Source of the DNA: an uncultured Oscillospiraceae bacterium | GTDB taxonomy: Bacteria > Bacillota > Clostridia > Oscillospirales > Oscillospiraceae | Length of the DNA stretch: 8,186 bases | NCBI GenBank assembly: GCA_934572365.1 | Contig: CAKTKX010000053.1 | Span: 1-8,186, forward strand | Reading direction: 5' to 3' | Shown: in pieces, positions 1 to 6,428 of the stretch | Layout of the letters: every line of letters starts with the position of its first letter | How positions within the stretch are numbered: the first letter of the stretch is position 1 | The notes under the pieces: model-generated | Told to the model about the DNA's origin: nothing | The model's input: the letters and a program-made list of their open reading frames with translations, nothing else | Databases searched by the model: none | Position numbers and translations under genes: made by a program

Positions 1-1
1 C

Positions 2-613
2 GAAGGCCGGGTCACCGGTGGCAGCATCTGGTATAAAGGGGAAAATCTCACCGCACTTCCCCAAAAGGAATTGCGCAAGCTCTGCGGCCCGGCGCTGGGC
101 TATATCTTCCAGAGCGCAGGCAGCGCCTTCTGCCCCATCCGCACGGTGGGAGCGCAGCTGTATGAGGCCATGCGGGAGCATGGCAGAATTTCCAAGGCAG
201 CGTTTGAAAAACGCGCTTTGGAAATGCTTTCCAAGCTGGGCTTTGAAGACGGGAGGCGCATTCTCACAAGCTACCCCTTCGAGCTTTCCGGCGGGATGCA
301 GCAGCGGGTGGGCATTGCCGCCGCCATGCTGTTAAAGCCAAGCGTTCTGCTTGCGGACGAACCGACCTCCGCGCTTGACGTGACCTTGCAGAAGCAGGTG
401 GTGGAGGAAATGCGGATGGTGCGGGACACCTTCGGCACCGCCATTGTCCTGGTCGCCCACAATCTGGGCGTCATCGGCGCCATGGCCGACAATGTGCTGG
501 TGCTGAAGGACGGAAAGGCCGTGGAATACGGAAAAACCGGGGATGTTCTGACGCATCCCCAGGCAGACTATACCAAAGCGCTCCTTGCGGCCGTACCCCG
601 GCTCCGGAGGTGA
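2..613 (+). CDS. ABC transporter ATP-binding protein, DppD/NikD type (5' end outside window)
   Basis: Cytoplasmic ATPase subunit that would power a peptide or nickel importer. The frame is open from the first codon of the window, so the start and Walker A are missing; 203 residues are visible. Numbering from the first visible codon, the Q-loop is YIFQ at 34-37, the ABC signature LSGGMQQR at 95-102, Walker B LLADEPTSALD with the acidic pair D119/E120, and the switch histidine H153 in VAHNLG. The sequence ends soon after the HPQADYTKALLAAVP block, so it lacks the longer C-terminal extension usual in OppD/DppD and resembles the short NikD form. Its stop is 4 bases before the next ATPase gene, and that gene's ribosome binding site lies in its last codons, so the two are co-transcribed. 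Family assignment is firm; the substrate is inferred. Confidence 0.93.
   Translation, partial: EGRVTGGSIWYKGENLTALPQKELRKLCGPALGYIFQSAGSAFCPIRTVGAQLYEAMREHGRISKAAFEKRALEMLSKLGFEDGRRILTSYPFELSGGMQQRVGIAAAMLLKPSVLLADEPTSALDVTLQKQVVEEMRMVRDTFGTAIVLVAHNLGVIGAMADNVLVLKDGKAVEYGKTGDVLTHPQADYTKALLAAVPRLRR
606..610 (+). promoter_or_regulatory. Ribosome binding site deciding the start of the second ATPase
   Basis: GGAGG lies 7 bases before ATG 618 and inside the end of the preceding gene. An in-frame TTG at 585 would add 11 residues, but those overlap the upstream coding sequence and have no ribosome binding site, so 618 is preferred. Confidence 0.85.
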
Positions 614-617
614 AGAC

Positions 618-1382
618 ATGGAACCGATCCTGAAAGTCAGCGGTCTGACCAAGACCTTCTCCCGGCAGAGACAGGCGGATCTCACTGCCGTGAAAAACAT
701 CAGCTTCGACCTGTTCCCCGGCGAGTGTCTCGCCATCATCGGGGAAAGCGGCAGCGGCAAAACCACCGCCGTCAACATGATCGCCCGTCTGGTGGATGCC
801 ACCTCCGGCTCCATTTTTCTGGACGGCGAGGACATCACGAACTTGAAAGGCAAGCCGCTGCGGGAGGTTTACAGAACCATGCAGATGGTCTTCCAGACCC
901 CGGCGGACTCCTTCGACCCCCGCCGCACTTTGGGCGACGGTATCGGCGAAAGCCTACGAAACGCCGGACTTTCCCAAAAAGAGACACGAAAAAAAGTGGA
1001 AGCTCTCCTGAAAAACTGCGGCCTGCCCCCGGAATATGCCGGCCGCTACCCCCATCAGGTCAGCGGCGGGCAGTGCCAACGGGCGGCCATTGCCCGGGCG
1101 CTGGCCATCGAACCCCGGCTTCTGATCTGCGACGAGATCACCTCCGCGCTGGATGTGACGGTGCAGAAGGAAATTCTGGAGCTGCTGAACACCCTGAGAA
1201 CCCAACAGGGGCGCAACCTGTCCATTCTCTTCATCTGCCATGACATTTCTCTGGTGCAGCAGTTCTGCGACCGGGTGCTGGTGATGTACCACGGGCAGAT
1301 CGTAGAAGAAGGCGCCCCGGATGAAGTCATCCGAAATCCTCAAAACGATTACACCAAGCGCTTAATTGACAGCGTACTATAA
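618..1382 (+). CDS. ABC transporter ATP-binding protein, DppF/NikE type
   Basis: Second ATPase of the importer; it would pair with the upstream ATPase under two permeases that lie outside the window. It has 254 residues and a complete ABC domain: Walker A GESGSGKTT at 42-50, Q-loop VFQ with Q93, signature VSGGQCQR at 148-155, Walker B LLICDEITSALD with D172/E173, and switch histidine H208 in ICHD. The C-terminal EEGAPDEVIRNPQNDYTKRL block is typical of the OppF/DppF/NikE group. The usual proline after the catalytic DE pair is isoleucine here (DEITSALD), which should not stop hydrolysis. The length matches the short NikE form rather than the 320-residue DppF form. All catalytic residues are present, so the gene looks active. 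Whether the substrate is peptide or nickel cannot be told from this subunit alone. Confidence 0.95.
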   Translation: MEPILKVSGLTKTFSRQRQADLTAVKNISFDLFPGECLAIIGESGSGKTTAVNMIARLVDATSGSIFLDGEDITNLKGKPLREVYRTMQMVFQTPADSFDPRRTLGDGIGESLRNAGLSQKETRKKVEALLKNCGLPPEYAGRYPHQVSGGQCQRAAIARALAIEPRLLICDEITSALDVTVQKEILELLNTLRTQQGRNLSILFICHDISLVQQFCDRVLVMYHGQIVEEGAPDEVIRNPQNDYTKRLIDSVL

Positions 1383-1415
1383 TGATGTTATGCCGTGACG
1401 TCCGGCAGGACATAA
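1366..1415 (+). promoter_or_regulatory. Possible promoter with an overlapping NikR-like operator
   Basis: A perfect TTGACA at 1366-1371 sits in the last codons of the ATPase gene. At 17 bases spacing there is a weak -10, TATGCC (1389-1394). Over that -10 lies an inverted repeat, TTATG (1388-1392), 18 bases, CATAA (1411-1415). Its core TATG-N18-CATA has the sequence and spacing of the E. coli NikR operator GTATGA-N16-TCATAC. The repeat is seen directly; NikR binding and promoter activity are inferred. The lipoprotein gene starts 31 bases downstream. Confidence 0.38.
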
Positions 1416-1446
1416 ATAACCGAATACGAAAGGAAACCCTAAAATC

Positions 1447-3000
1447 ATGAGAAAGATTATTTCTCTCCTGCTGACCGTCTGTCTGGCGGCTGCTCTGCTG
1501 ACCGGCTGCGGCGGCAAAGCTTCCGAGGGCGGCACGGCAGCCAAAAAAACCATGGTCATCGGCGATACCACCTTCAACTCCGAAAACTGGGAAGAAACCG
1601 TTGACCCCCACCGCACCTACAACGGCTGGGCCTGCATCCGCTACGGCATCGGGGAAACCCTGGTGCATTACACCGACGCCATGGACCTGGAACCCTGGCT
1701 GGCCACCGACTGGACAAACGACGGCGGCTGCACCTGGACGATCACTCTCCGGGATGGCGTGAAATTCTCCTCCGGCCGGGACATGGACGGCGAGGCCGTG
1801 AAGCAGTGCCTGAACCACCTGCTGGAAAACCACGACCGCGCCCCCAGCGACACGAAAATCGTGGACGTGACCGCCGACGGCCAGGTATTGACCGTCACCA
1901 CCAGCGAACCCAATCCCGCCCTGATGAACTATCTGGGCGACCCCTACGGCTGCATCATCGATGTGGACGCGTCGGATTTTGAAAACGGCATCGTCGCCGG
2001 TACCGGCCCCTACGTCGTAAAGGAGCTGATCACGGACGACCACCTGTCCCTGGTTCCCAATACTCAATACTGGAACGGCACGCCCAAGATCGATGAGCTG
2101 ACCATCCGCACTCTAAGTAACGGCGACACCCTCTCCGCCGCCTTGCAGGCCGGGGACATCGACGCCGCCTACGGCATGGCCTATGAGGCCTACCCCAATT
2201 TTGAAAACGGCGGCTATCAGTTCTCCGCCATCCAGACCTCCCGCGCCTTCTTCGGCTCCATGAACATGACCAGTCCCATCATCCAGGACGCCGCCGTCCG
2301 CAAGGCCATCGCCATGGGCATCAACAAGGAGGGCTTCGTGAAGACCCTCTTAGACGGCCACGGCGTCGCCGCCAGCGGCGCGTTCCCCGACGGCTTCTCC
2401 ACCTTCGGCGGCGAGAACGTCACGGCGGAAGCCTACGACCCCGCCGGTGCCAAGGCGGTTCTGGAGGAAGCGGGCTGGGTGGATTCCGACGGCGACGGCA
2501 TCCGGGAAAAGGACGGCGTGAAGCTGACCGTCCGCTGGCTGACCTACCCCTCCCGTCAGGAGCTGCCCCTGCTGGCCGAGTCCGCTCAGGCATCCCTGAA
2601 GGAGATCGGCATTGACGTGGACATCAACTGCACCGCAAACCGCCGGGAGTTTTTGGCGGACATGGGCAGCTGGGATATTTACGCCTCTGCGCTGGTGACA
2701 GCCCCCTCCGGCGACCCCCAGTATTTCTTCACCACCTCCTGCGTTCCCGGCATGAGCTACAATTTTGGCGCTTATGACAATCCGGAGGTCACGGCGCTGA
2801 TCGAGCAGCTGTCCCGGGAATTTGACCCCGCCAAACGGGGCGAGATGGCGGTGACGCTTCAGCAGATGATCCTGGACGACAACGCCTACGTCTTCTGCTC
2901 CTTCCTGCAAATGAACATGATCTCCAAGGAAAACGTCCAAAACTACACCGCCCACGCCTGTGATTACTACCAGGTCACGGCTGACCTCGATATCACGTAA
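1447..3000 (+). CDS. Extracellular solute-binding lipoprotein, family 5 (nickel/dipeptide type)
   Basis: Substrate receptor of the ABC importer, anchored by lipid on the outer face of the membrane. The 517-residue length is normal for family 5. The N-terminus is a lipoprotein signal: positive MRK, a hydrophobic stretch at 4-17, then lipobox LTGC with the modified cysteine at 21. The family signature region TWTITLRDGVKFSSG begins at residue 96. Further family blocks are GTGPYVVKE, NTQYWNGTPKIDELTIR, the calcium-binding-like DSDGDGIREKDG after EEAGW, and a C-terminal region with FDPAKRGEMAVTLQQMILDD. A modest site, AAAGGA (1429-1434), lies 12 bases before ATG 1447, a little far. The gene follows the ATPases by 64 bases, whereas the receptor gene often comes first in such operons. 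The operator-like repeat in the gap favours nickel, but a peptide or metallophore substrate is equally possible from the protein. Confidence 0.92.
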   Translation: MRKIISLLLTVCLAAALLTGCGGKASEGGTAAKKTMVIGDTTFNSENWEETVDPHRTYNGWACIRYGIGETLVHYTDAMDLEPWLATDWTNDGGCTWTITLRDGVKFSSGRDMDGEAVKQCLNHLLENHDRAPSDTKIVDVTADGQVLTVTTSEPNPALMNYLGDPYGCIIDVDASDFENGIVAGTGPYVVKELITDDHLSLVPNTQYWNGTPKIDELTIRTLSNGDTLSAALQAGDIDAAYGMAYEAYPNFENGGYQFSAIQTSRAFFGSMNMTSPIIQDAAVRKAIAMGINKEGFVKTLLDGHGVAASGAFPDGFSTFGGENVTAEAYDPAGAKAVLEEAGWVDSDGDGIREKDGVKLTVRWLTYPSRQELPLLAESAQASLKEIGIDVDINCTANRREFLADMGSWDIYASALVTAPSGDPQYFFTTSCVPGMSYNFGAYDNPEVTALIEQLSREFDPAKRGEMAVTLQQMILDDNAYVFCSFLQMNMISKENVQNYTAHACDYYQVTADLDIT

Positions 3001-3015
3001 GGCAAAAGAAACCTC

Positions 3016-3044
3016 TCGACGATTGCCTCCCTTTGTGGTACAAT
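3016..3044 (+). promoter_or_regulatory. Extended -10 promoter of the GTPase-nuclease gene
   Basis: The -10 is TACAAT (3039-3044), preceded by TGg (3036-3038), an extended -10. A partial -35, TCGACG (3016-3021), is 17 bases upstream. Transcription would start near 3051, inside the right arm of the palindrome described separately, giving a leader of only about 16 bases that consists mostly of the ribosome binding site. Not tested experimentally. Confidence 0.55.
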
Positions 3045-3063
3045 ACCCGCAAAGGGAGGTTTT
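3026..3063 (+). terminator. Long hairpin before the GTPase gene; possible terminator that masks the ribosome binding site
   Basis: CCTCCCTTTG (3026-3035) and CAAAGGGAGG (3050-3059) are a perfect 10-base inverted repeat. A G-U pair and two further G-C pairs extend the stem inward, leaving a loop of about 8 bases. Four T residues follow. In RNA reading through from the binding-protein gene, this would act as a weak terminator and would bury the GGGAGG ribosome binding site in the stem. Confidence 0.55.
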
Positions 3064-3066
3064 CCT

Positions 3067-5607
3067 ATGGCCGCAGAACAGCCGAACAACATAAAAAAGC
3101 CCCTGTGCGCCGGATTGCTCGCCCATGTGGATGCGGGGAAGACTACGCTCAGCGAGGCGATGCTCTACGAAGCCGGGGCGCGGCGCACCCTGGGGCGGGT
3201 CGATCACCAGGACGCATTCTTAGACACCCACGCCCTGGAACGTGCCAGGGGCATCACCATTTTTTCCAAACAGGCGCTGCTGGAAACGGAGCACCGCGCC
3301 GTCACCCTGGTGGACACCCCCGGGCATGTGGACTTTTCCGCCGAGGCCGAGCGCATCATGCCGGTGCTGGACTGCGCCGTGCTGGTCATCAGCGGAACCG
3401 ACGGCGTGCAGGCCCACACTCTGACCCTTTGGCGGCTGCTGGAACGCTATCAGGTGCCGACGTTTTTGTTCCTCAACAAGATGGACTTGCCCGGAATGGG
3501 CAAGGACAAGCTGCTGGCCGAGCTGCGGCAGCAGCTCAGCCCTGCCTGCGTGGATTTTACGGCACCGCCGGATGAGATCGCGGAAAACGCCGCTATGTGC
3601 GACGAAGCGCTGCTGGAAAACTATCTGGAAACCGGCGGCGTCACGGCGGGAAACCTCCGGGCGCTGATTGCCGGACGGAAGCTGTTCCCCTGCTGCTTCG
3701 GCTCCGGGCTGAAACTGGACGGCGTAGGGACGCTGCTGGATATTCTGGACGAATACGCCCCGGAAACGGCCTATCCCGGCGAATTCGCCGCGAAAGTCTA
3801 TAAAATCTCCCGGGATCCTCAAGGAAACCGCCTGACATGGCTGAAGGTCACCGGCGGCAGCCTGAAGGTTCGCTCCATGTTGCGTTATGTCAACCAGAAG
3901 AACGAACCGCGGGAGGAAAAGATCGTACAGCTGCGGCGGTACTCCGCCGACAAATTCACTGCTCCGGAGGAAGTTTCCGCAGGGCAGCTGGTTGCGGTGA
4001 CGGGGCTTTCCGAAACCTACGCGGGGCAATCCTTGGGAGCGGAACCGGCGGGGCAGCCCTACGTGCTGGAGCCGGTTATGACCTACCGGGTGAATCTGCC
4101 CGGAGGCGCCGACCCGGCACAAGTCCTGCCCAAGCTGCGACAGCTGGAGGAGGAAGAACCCCAGCTGCGTCTGCTCTGGGAAAACGGGCAGATTCACGTG
4201 CAGATGATGGGACGGGTGCAGCAGGAGATTTTCCGCAGTCTGGTGCAGCAGCGCTTCTCTCTGGACGTGACCCTCAGCGACCAGCGTATCTTTTATAAGG
4301 AGACTATTGAAAACGCGGTGGAGGGCGTCGGGCATTTTGAACCCCTGCGCCACTATGCCGAGGTGCATCTGCTGTTGGAGCCGCTGCCCCCCGGCAGCGG
4401 TCTGGTATTCGACACCGTCTGCCCCACGGACGTGCTGGATGTCAATTACCAGCGGCTGATCCTGACCCATCTGGAAGAAAAAATCCACCGGGGCGTCCTG
4501 GTGGGCGGGCCAATCACGGATATGAAGATCACGTTGCTGGTGGGCAAGGCACACTTAAAGCACACCGAAGGCGGGGATTTCCGTCAGGCGACCTACCGGG
4601 CCGTCCGTCAAGGGCTGATGCAGGCGAGATCCGTCCTGCTGGAGCCATGGTACGAATTCTGCCTTGCCATGCCCACGGAGCAGATCGGCCGCGCCATTAC
4701 GGACATCCGCGCCATGGGCGGCGAATTCGACGCACCGGAGGCCGCCGGAGCGCTGTCCACGCTGAAAGGGCTTGTCCCGGCATCGGAGATCAAGGACTAC
4801 GCCGACACCCTGGCGGCCTACACCCAGGGACTTGGCCGGATGCAGCTGACCCTTCACGGCTACGCCCCCTGCCACAATACCGACGCCGTGGTCGCGGAAA
4901 CCGGCTACGACCCGGAGGCCGATTTGGTCAATACCCCGGACTCCGTCTTCTGCGCCCACGGGGCGGGCTTTACCGTCAAGTGGAACCAGGTGAAGGACTA
5001 TATGCACTTAGAAAGCGGCCTGAAGGAGGAAAAAGCACCGGAGATTATCACCCGCAACGTCCGCCTGGACGACAAGGAACTGGAAAAGATCATGGAGCGG
5101 GAGTTCGGCCCCATTCGCCGTCCCGTCTACGGCGTCTCCAACCGCCCGGCGGCTGACGACGTCGCCATCCGGACGCCCCGGCAGAAATACATCATTGTGG
5201 ACGGCTACAATGTAATTTTCGCCTGGGAGGATTTGGCGGCGCAGGCCAAGGACGATCTGGACGCCGCCCGGCGGCAGCTGTGCGACCGGCTTTCCAGCTA
5301 CGCGGGCTTCACCAAATGCCGTCTGGTGGTGGTATTTGACGGCTACAAGCAGAAGGGAAATCCCGGCGAAAAGAGCCAGTTCCACAACATCCAGGTGGTC
5401 TACACCAAAGAAGGTCAGACCGCCGATGCCTATATTGAAGCGCTTGCTCACGAGATCGGCCGGGACTATGCCGTCCGGGTGGCGTCCTCCGACGGTCTGG
5501 TGCAGCTGTCCTCCTTCGGAAGCGGCGTTCTGCGGATGTCCGCACGGGAGCTTCACGAGGAAGTGGAAGCGGCAAGAGCGGAGATGCGGAAGCACTACCG
5601 GAAGTAA
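3067..5607 (+). CDS. Tet(M)/EF-G-like ribosomal GTPase fused to a YacP/Rae1-type NYN ribonuclease
   Basis: A two-part cytoplasmic protein of 846 residues. The N-terminal part is a translational GTPase: G1 AHVDAGKT at 19-26, G2 RGITI at 61-65, G3 DTPGH at 83-87 with catalytic H87, and G4 NKMD at 137-140. EF-G-like domains follow: domain II from about 240, domain IV from about 409 (FYKETIENAVEGVGHF), domain V about 527-605 (PWYEFCLAMP). A region with C602-H603 and C629-x-H631 and a linker lead to a NYN/PIN-like domain at about 705-846. Its acidic residues D712 (IIVDGYNVIF), D758 (VVVFDGYK), D787 (TADAYIE) and D809 (ASSDG) fit the YacP/Rae1 family, whose B. subtilis member cuts mRNA in the ribosomal A site. 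The start has AAAGGGAGG 7 bases upstream. Domain calls are firm; the joint function is inference. It is too divergent in domains IV-V to call a tetracycline-resistance protein. Confidence 0.9.
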   Translation: MAAEQPNNIKKPLCAGLLAHVDAGKTTLSEAMLYEAGARRTLGRVDHQDAFLDTHALERARGITIFSKQALLETEHRAVTLVDTPGHVDFSAEAERIMPVLDCAVLVISGTDGVQAHTLTLWRLLERYQVPTFLFLNKMDLPGMGKDKLLAELRQQLSPACVDFTAPPDEIAENAAMCDEALLENYLETGGVTAGNLRALIAGRKLFPCCFGSGLKLDGVGTLLDILDEYAPETAYPGEFAAKVYKISRDPQGNRLTWLKVTGGSLKVRSMLRYVNQKNEPREEKIVQLRRYSADKFTAPEEVSAGQLVAVTGLSETYAGQSLGAEPAGQPYVLEPVMTYRVNLPGGADPAQVLPKLRQLEEEEPQLRLLWENGQIHVQMMGRVQQEIFRSLVQQRFSLDVTLSDQRIFYKETIENAVEGVGHFEPLRHYAEVHLLLEPLPPGSGLVFDTVCPTDVLDVNYQRLILTHLEEKIHRGVLVGGPITDMKITLLVGKAHLKHTEGGDFRQATYRAVRQGLMQARSVLLEPWYEFCLAMPTEQIGRAITDIRAMGGEFDAPEAAGALSTLKGLVPASEIKDYADTLAAYTQGLGRMQLTLHGYAPCHNTDAVVAETGYDPEADLVNTPDSVFCAHGAGFTVKWNQVKDYMHLESGLKEEKAPEIITRNVRLDDKELEKIMEREFGPIRRPVYGVSNRPAADDVAIRTPRQKYIIVDGYNVIFAWEDLAAQAKDDLDAARRQLCDRLSSYAGFTKCRLVVVFDGYKQKGNPGEKSQFHNIQVVYTKEGQTADAYIEALAHEIGRDYAVRVASSDGLVQLSSFGSGVLRMSARELHEEVEAARAEMRKHYRK

Positions 5608-5658
5608 AGTATATAAGTTCTGGTAAAGAAAGGGCTTCCATTTCAGAGGAAAATCGTG

Positions 5659-5697
5659 TATAATGGCAATACAACATCGCCGGGAGGTATTGCCATG
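5659..5697 (+). promoter_or_regulatory. Promoter -10 and start-site palindrome of the PsiE-like gene
   Basis: A consensus -10, TATAAT, is at 5659-5664; the -35 is poor (TTCCAT, 5636-5641, spacing 17). Immediately downstream, GGCAATAC (5665-5672) and GTATTGCC (5687-5694) form a perfect 8-base inverted repeat with a 14-base spacer that ends right before the ATG. Transcription would start near 5671, in the left arm. The repeat may be a repressor site or an RNA hairpin in read-through transcripts. The ribosome binding site GGGAGG (5682-5687) is 7 bases before ATG 5695 and decides that start; an in-frame GTG at 5656 overlaps the -10 and is unlikely. Confidence 0.6.
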
Positions 5698-6153
5698 CTC
5701 CAGACAACCCATTCTGACGACCCCAATGTGCAGGAAAAGATCGACAAATTAGCCAAGCGCGACCGAAAGACCGAACAGTTTTTCCGCTGGGCGCTGAAGA
5801 TCATGGAGTGGATCATTGCCGGGATCACCCTCATTGCGCTGGTGGGGGCGCTGGGCATTGAGGTAGTGAACATGGTCACCGAAGGGACGGCATATTTTGC
5901 CGACGTCAGCCACATGCTCCATAACCTGCTGTCCATCGTGGTGGGACTGGAATTCGTGCGGATGCTGATCGACACCACCCCCGCCAACATTCTGGAGGTG
6001 CTCACCGTAGCCATCACCCGTCACGTGATTCTGAGCCACGACGACCCCTGGAGCAATGTGGCGTGCATCGCCTGCATTGCGGGACTGTTCGCCATCCGCC
6101 GCTTCCTGGTGCGCCGCAGCGAGCTGCGTCAGGAAATGGTGGACTCCGAATAA
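5695..6153 (+). CDS. Small integral membrane protein, PsiE-like
   Basis: A 152-residue membrane protein resembling the PsiE (phosphate-starvation-inducible) family, whose molecular role is not well defined. The N-terminal 35 residues are charged and probably cytoplasmic. Four hydrophobic segments follow at about 36-60, 75-92, 97-113 and 120-138, with arginines at 135-136 and 140-141 next to the last. The PsiE-like part is the block VVGLEFVRMLI, then VAITRHVILSHDDPW, which matches the family pattern of an EF pair in helix 2 and a TAxxRxxIxxH stretch after helix 3. The gene has its own -10 and ribosome binding site and is followed by a strong terminator, so it is probably a single-gene unit. 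No phosphate genes are nearby. It could also be another small four-helix family; topology is more certain than the name. Confidence 0.6.
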   Translation: MLQTTHSDDPNVQEKIDKLAKRDRKTEQFFRWALKIMEWIIAGITLIALVGALGIEVVNMVTEGTAYFADVSHMLHNLLSIVVGLEFVRMLIDTTPANILEVLTVAITRHVILSHDDPWSNVACIACIAGLFAIRRFLVRRSELRQEMVDSE

Positions 6154-6159
6154 GGACTC

Positions 6160-6195
6160 AACAACAGCCTCGCCGGTCGGCGAGGCTGTTGTTTT
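6160..6195 (+). terminator. Rho-independent terminator after the PsiE-like gene
   Basis: A 15-base perfect stem (6160-6174 with 6179-6193, core ACAGCCTCGCC / GGCGAGGCTGT) closes a 4-base loop, and a run of T (6192-6195) follows. It begins 6 bases after the stop codon. Confidence 0.93.
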
Positions 6196-6217
6196 AGGGC
6201 TATACTATAGATGCGGG

Positions 6218-6242
6218 GGTGCTGCCAGTAGGTCGGTTCCCC
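6218..6242 (+). repeat. Repeat element, copy A
   Basis: GGTGCTGCCAG (6218-6228) followed directly by TAGGTCGGTTCCCC (6229-6242). It is near-identical to copy B on the opposite strand. Flanking G and C runs could pair to close a 5' stem in the RNA. Confidence 0.75.
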
Positions 6243-6251
6243 AACTTGGCT

Positions 6252-6298
6252 AAAAGAAGTAGCTGCGGGCTGTGGAGCTTAGGCAGCTACTTCTTTTT
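6252..6298. terminator. Bidirectional terminator overlapping the toxin stop codon
   Basis: AAAAGAAGTAGCTGC (6252-6266) and GCAGCTACTTCTTTT (6283-6297) form a perfect 15-base inverted repeat around a 16-base spacer. Both strands end in a T-rich run (CTTCTTTTT on plus, CTTCTTTT on minus). The toxin's last two lysine codons and TAG stop lie in one arm. Confidence 0.8.
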
Positions 6299-6379
6299 GT
6301 TATCATGTATCTGGATGACCAGAGAGATAATAGCAACAATGACCATGCAAAAAGCAAATAACGCTTCCCATGTAACCAT
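6287..6379 (-). CDS. Putative holin-like small toxin (30 residues)
   Basis: A 30-residue protein starting MVTWEALFAF, with a single membrane helix at about 5-24 and a polar, lysine-rich tail HDNKKK. The opening and overall form match the short holin-like toxins of Firmicutes, which insert in the membrane and are usually type I toxins silenced by an antisense RNA. Its stop lies in the bidirectional terminator, and a plausible minus-strand promoter lies about 155 bases upstream, leaving a long structured leader, as is usual for type I toxins. Odd point: no Shine-Dalgarno sequence is visible before ATG 6379. An in-frame GTG at 6439 with AAAGGGG 9 bases upstream would give a 50-residue form with a basic N-terminal extension, but the family normally begins at MVTWEALF. 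Protein recognition is fairly good; toxin activity is inferred. Confidence 0.62.
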   Translation of the reverse strand: MVTWEALFAFCMVIVAIISLVIQIHDNKKK

Positions 6380-6399
6380 ATTTGCTATAAATTGAGGAG

Positions 6400-6428
6400 C
6401 GATTGCCACCGGCAATCGTTTTATTTTT
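6400..6428 (+). terminator. Plus-strand hairpin with T-rich tail, antisense to the toxin leader
   Basis: CGATTGCC (6400-6407) and GGCAATCG (6411-6418) form an 8-base stem with a 3-base loop, followed by TTTTATTTTTAT. This has the form of a plus-strand terminator. It would stop read-through of the antisense RNA after it had covered the whole toxin frame. On the minus strand the same repeat is a hairpin in the toxin leader, ending about 21 bases before the ATG. Confidence 0.6.

Larger units (their letters stand above)
6201..6298 (+). ncRNA. Candidate antisense antitoxin RNA, convergent with the holin-like toxin gene
   Basis: A possible -10 (overlapping TATACT 6201-6206 and TATAGA 6206-6211; no good -35) precedes a structured element starting GGTGCTGCCAG at 6218. 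The RNA would run to the hairpin ending in T5 at 6298, making roughly 80-85 bases, and would be complementary to the last 12 bases of the toxin coding sequence and its 3' end. The same 11-base start occurs on the minus strand at the predicted start of the toxin mRNA. The layout resembles convergent type I toxin-antitoxin pairs such as txpA/RatA or par. The existence of the RNA is inferred. Confidence 0.4.

Noticed and set aside
1366..1383. TTGACA (1366-1371) followed by TATAAT (1378-1383)
   Set aside because: Only 6 bases separate the hexamers, far from the 16-18 needed, so they cannot work as a pair. TTGACA was kept only with the weak -10 at 17 bases.
1327..2067. A 246-codon minus-strand open frame over the binding-protein gene
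   Set aside because: Shadow frame: low-complexity Val/Gly/Ala-rich translation, while the plus strand encodes a clear lipoprotein.
3220..4554. A 444-codon open frame on the minus strand opposite the GTPase gene
   Set aside because: It is a shadow of GC-rich codon use in the plus-strand gene; the translation is His/Gln/Gly-rich without a recognisable fold, and the plus strand has full motif support.
3067..5607. Tetracycline-resistance gene of the tet(M)/tet(O) class
   Set aside because: The G domain is similar, but domains IV-V differ from true ribosomal protection proteins and a nuclease domain is attached. Calling resistance would be unsupported.
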